From Marivirga lumbricoides (GTDB lineage: Bacteria > Bacteroidota > Bacteroidia > Cytophagales > Cyclobacteriaceae), in contig NZ_BMEC01000009.1 of the NCBI RefSeq assembly GCF_014636295.1, forward strand, positions 1-64,000: DNA of 64,000 bases, in the 5' to 3' direction. Positions 61,595-64,000 of the stretch are shown piece after piece (position 1 is the first letter of the stretch; the number at the start of each line of letters is the position of its first letter). The notes beneath the pieces are model-generated. The model ran no database searches and was not told the DNA's origin. It was given only the letters and a program-made list of their open reading frames with translations. A program made the position numbers and the translations under genes.

Positions 61595-64000
61595 ATGCGT
61601 TATCTCTTTTTAACTTTTTTTTTATTCCTCTTATCAATGGATATTTCTGCCCAGAGTGGCAGAAATATCCAATCTCTCAACTACAGTTGGTCCTTCCATA
61701 AAGGCGAAATAGCCGATACTGCTGAATGGACTACTGTCAATTTGCCTCACACCTGGAACGCATTTGACCCCTTTGATGAAGAAAAGGGCTATTACAGAGG
61801 AGTTAGCTATTATAAACGTTCACTTAAGCTTCCATTAGCAGAAAATAAAAACTGGTTCCTTTACTTTGAGGGAGTAAATCAGGTAGCTGAAGTGTATGTA
61901 AATGGTCAGTTAGCCACCAAACATATAGGAGGTTATACAGGATTCTCTGTTCCCCTTACACAATTTCTACAGGAAGGAGAAAACCAACTGCTGGTTAAGG
62001 TGGATAACAGCCACAATGAGGCAATTGCTCCTTTAAAAGGTGATTTTAACTTTTACGGAGGCATTTACAGAGATGTATTTTTAATCTCCACCGGGAAAAC
62101 CCATTTTGAATTCAGTGAATATGGCGACAAAGGCATATTTATCTCTACACCTAAGGTTTCTGAAAAAGAAGCTTTGGTAACTGCCCGACTCAACATCTCT
62201 TCCTCAGATAAGTCAAGCCTAAAAATCATAACTGAACTAATTGATCCTGAAGGCATAAGTATCTTCAAAAAAACTAAAAAAACCAGTTTAAAATCGGGAA
62301 CAAACACTTTAAGTTACGATTTACCTAAAGTGAATAATCCTAAGTTATGGCATCCTGATCATCCATATTTGTATCAACTAAAAATTTCTCTGGAGAGTGC
62401 CAAAGGCCAAAAACTGGATGAACAAATGGTACCTTTTGGCTTCAGGTGGTTTCGCTTCGATGCCAATGATGGATTCTACCTTAATGGCAAGTATCTGAAA
62501 TTAATAGGAACCAATCGTCACCAGGATTTTGAAGGCCTCGGAAATGCACTCTCTGATCAACGACATTTAAATGATGTTCAACTGATTAAAGAGATGGGCA
62601 GTAACTTTTTCCGAACAGCCCACTATCCGCAGGATCCCGCAGTAATTAGGGCCGCAAACAAATTAGGTTTATTGGTAAGTATGGAAATTCCGCTCGACCA
62701 TGACATTACTGATTCCGAAGCTTTCTACGAAAATTCTCAACATATGATGAAAGAGATGATTCGACAGAATTACAACCACCCGAGCATTATCATATGGGCT
62801 TACATGAACGAAATGCTGCTGGGAAGAAACCTGGAAAAGGATCAGGAAATCATCAAGAAAATAGTTGATTTCGCTAAAGTGCTTGAAGATTTAACCAGAA
62901 AAGAAGATAGTAGCAGATATACCATGATCCCTAACCATGGCAGTTTAGAGCTTTACCAAAAAGCAGGTTTAACACAAATACCTATGCTGGTAGGATGGAA
63001 TCTTTATTTTGGATGGTACGAAGCACAGTTGGGTGCAGGAAAATTCCTTGATGCTTACCACCAATTAGTTCCCGCAAAACCAATGGTCATTACTGAATAT
63101 GGCGCAGGATCCGATCCACGGATTCGATCATTCAATCCTGTCCGTTTTGATTTTTCCATTGAATGGCAAACAAAGTTTCATCAGCAAAACCTGATTGACA
63201 TCATGGAGAGGCCTTTTGTTTCAGGTGCTGCTGTTTGGAATTTAGCCGACTTCGGATCGGAAAACAGGAACGATGCAGTACCTAAAATCAACAGCAAAGG
63301 CCTTATTTCAGTGGACAGAACCCCTAAAGATGCTTACCACCTATACCAGGCATGGCTGCTTAAAAAGCCATTTGTAAAGATTGGAGGAGAGAATTGGCAA
63401 TCGAGGGTTGGCTATAGCGATAAGCAAAACCTCCAGGTTTTTACCAATGCTGATCACATCGAATTATTAGTAAATGGCCAAGCAGCAGACCTACTTTCTT
63501 TCGAGAACCATCTGAGTGAGTGGAGAGTTTCTCTAAAAACAGGACGCAATATCCTAAAAGCTACTGCCTATTTTGGGGATTCTTCCATTACGGATTATAG
63601 TGAAATAAACTTCGGGAAAATAAATAAAGACTGGCTGAGTAATAACACCCTCTACTTTAACTGTGGCGCAAATTTCTTTTTTACGGACCCTATAGATCAC
63701 ATTACATGGTTACCGGAAACGGAATTCAACAATGAATTACTAGGCTACAAAGGGGGTGAAGTGTTTATGCCCCGCGGCCAGGGAGTAGGCACGGATCGCG
63801 AAATATTCCTCACTAATAACGACCCTATTTACCAAACGGCAAGAATTGGTGGCGAGTATTATTTTGATTTGGAAGCGGGTCAATATGAGGTAGTACTTCA
63901 TTGGGCAGAAATTGATCCGGCTTATCAGGACAAAAACAGACAATTTGATATACTTTTTAATGATAAAGTGGTAGTGGAAGGCTTACAAAGTAAAGCAGCC
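61595..64000 (+). CDS. Glycoside hydrolase family 2 protein with malectin domain, cut by the right edge
   Basis: An open frame of 802 codons from ATG 61595 to the window end, with no stop. The signal peptide is residues 1-20 (ending DISAQ). GH2 domains follow: sugar-binding jelly roll (LNYSWSFHKGE...LPHTWNA...YYRG), Ig-like, then TIM barrel with GTNRHQDFEG, acid/base Glu406 in WAYMNE and nucleophile Glu501 in VITEYGAG. After a second Ig-like domain a malectin-like domain begins near residue 685 (FNCGANFFFTDP...QYEVVLHWAEI). GH2 covers beta-galactosidase, beta-glucuronidase, beta-mannosidase and beta-glucan activities. It starts 1 nt after the GH3 stop, so it shares the operon. Confidence 0.9.
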   Translation, partial: MRYLFLTFFLFLLSMDISAQSGRNIQSLNYSWSFHKGEIADTAEWTTVNLPHTWNAFDPFDEEKGYYRGVSYYKRSLKLPLAENKNWFLYFEGVNQVAEVYVNGQLATKHIGGYTGFSVPLTQFLQEGENQLLVKVDNSHNEAIAPLKGDFNFYGGIYRDVFLISTGKTHFEFSEYGDKGIFISTPKVSEKEALVTARLNISSSDKSSLKIITELIDPEGISIFKKTKKTSLKSGTNTLSYDLPKVNNPKLWHPDHPYLYQLKISLESAKGQKLDEQMVPFGFRWFRFDANDGFYLNGKYLKLIGTNRHQDFEGLGNALSDQRHLNDVQLIKEMGSNFFRTAHYPQDPAVIRAANKLGLLVSMEIPLDHDITDSEAFYENSQHMMKEMIRQNYNHPSIIIWAYMNEMLLGRNLEKDQEIIKKIVDFAKVLEDLTRKEDSSRYTMIPNHGSLELYQKAGLTQIPMLVGWNLYFGWYEAQLGAGKFLDAYHQLVPAKPMVITEYGAGSDPRIRSFNPVRFDFSIEWQTKFHQQNLIDIMERPFVSGAAVWNLADFGSENRNDAVPKINSKGLISVDRTPKDAYHLYQAWLLKKPFVKIGGENWQSRVGYSDKQNLQVFTNADHIELLVNGQAADLLSFENHLSEWRVSLKTGRNILKATAYFGDSSITDYSEINFGKINKDWLSNNTLYFNCGANFFFTDPIDHITWLPETEFNNELLGYKGGEVFMPRGQGVGTDREIFLTNNDPIYQTARIGGEYYFDLEAGQYEVVLHWAEIDPAYQDKNRQFDILFNDKVVVEGLQSKAA

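Noticed and set aside
1-64000. CRISPR arrays, rRNA genes, complete prophage
   Set aside because: I found no regularly spaced repeats, no rRNA signature and no phage structural genes. The octamer tract and the dispersed repeats are not CRISPR-like.

Overview
The window looks like chromosomal DNA of a Bacteroidota bacterium, most likely a marine or soil member of the Cytophagales. The evidence is a SusC/SusD polysaccharide utilisation locus, a T9SS-type C-terminal sorting domain, large DUF6443/RHS proteins, an alpha-oxoamine synthase of the sphingolipid/sulfonolipid type, and several promoters of the form TTTG-N20/21-TAnnTTTG. I name no species.

Layout. 1-700: left edge with a probable transposase start, tRNA-Val(UAC), its terminator and a tRNA-like relic. 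0.7-21 kb: mostly housekeeping genes (AsmA-like protein, MurF, VCBS-repeat/T9SS protein, universal stress protein, beta-barrel protein, omega-amidase with methionine aminotransferase, histone-H1-like protein, alpha-oxoamine synthase, biotin carboxylase with DUF1015, Maf and CPBP genes, a family 2 glycosyltransferase, an orphan CrtA-like enzyme). 21.3-27.2 kb: a sulfur assimilation block on the minus strand (metZ, sulfite reductase, uroporphyrinogen-III methyltransferase, siroheme dehydrogenase, APS reductase). Its leader holds a consensus promoter, a SAM-I riboswitch and a 42-codon ORF ending CCCICCC; a second cysteine-rich mini-ORF followed by an intrinsic terminator precedes the sulfite reductase gene. 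27.3-28 kb: structured dispersed repeats. 28-31 kb: DUF819 transporter-like protein, NUDIX hydrolase and a secreted EEP-family phosphatase/nuclease.

31-33.7 kb is a small toxin-antitoxin island on the minus strand: HigBA-like, a decayed ParDE-like pair and YefM-YoeB, each preceded by a remnant of the same unidentified gene tail, with palindromes beside two of them. 33.8-46 kb is an RHS/YD-repeat locus: a 2284-residue Fn3-DUF6443-RHS protein with a unique 201-residue tail, a small lipoprotein that could be its immunity partner, a second 1151-residue RHS-like protein and an upstream outer-membrane-type protein. 46.0-46.9 kb carries a second copy of the dispersed repeat.

46.9 kb to the right edge: a 7TM-DISM receptor whose cytoplasmic end is an IS1595-type transposase zinc ribbon, followed by a glycan utilisation locus (SusC, SusD, LamG surface lipoprotein, two GH144-like enzymes, alpha/beta hydrolase, GH3, and a GH2-malectin protein cut by the window end). 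GH144 is known for beta-1,2-glucan cleavage, so a beta-1,2-glucan or related beta-glucan is the best substrate guess.

The points most worth following up are the paired cysteine-rich leader ORFs in the sulfur block, the receptor-transposase domain fusion, the cassette-like toxin-antitoxin array and the structured dispersed repeat. All calls were made by reading; no database search was run.
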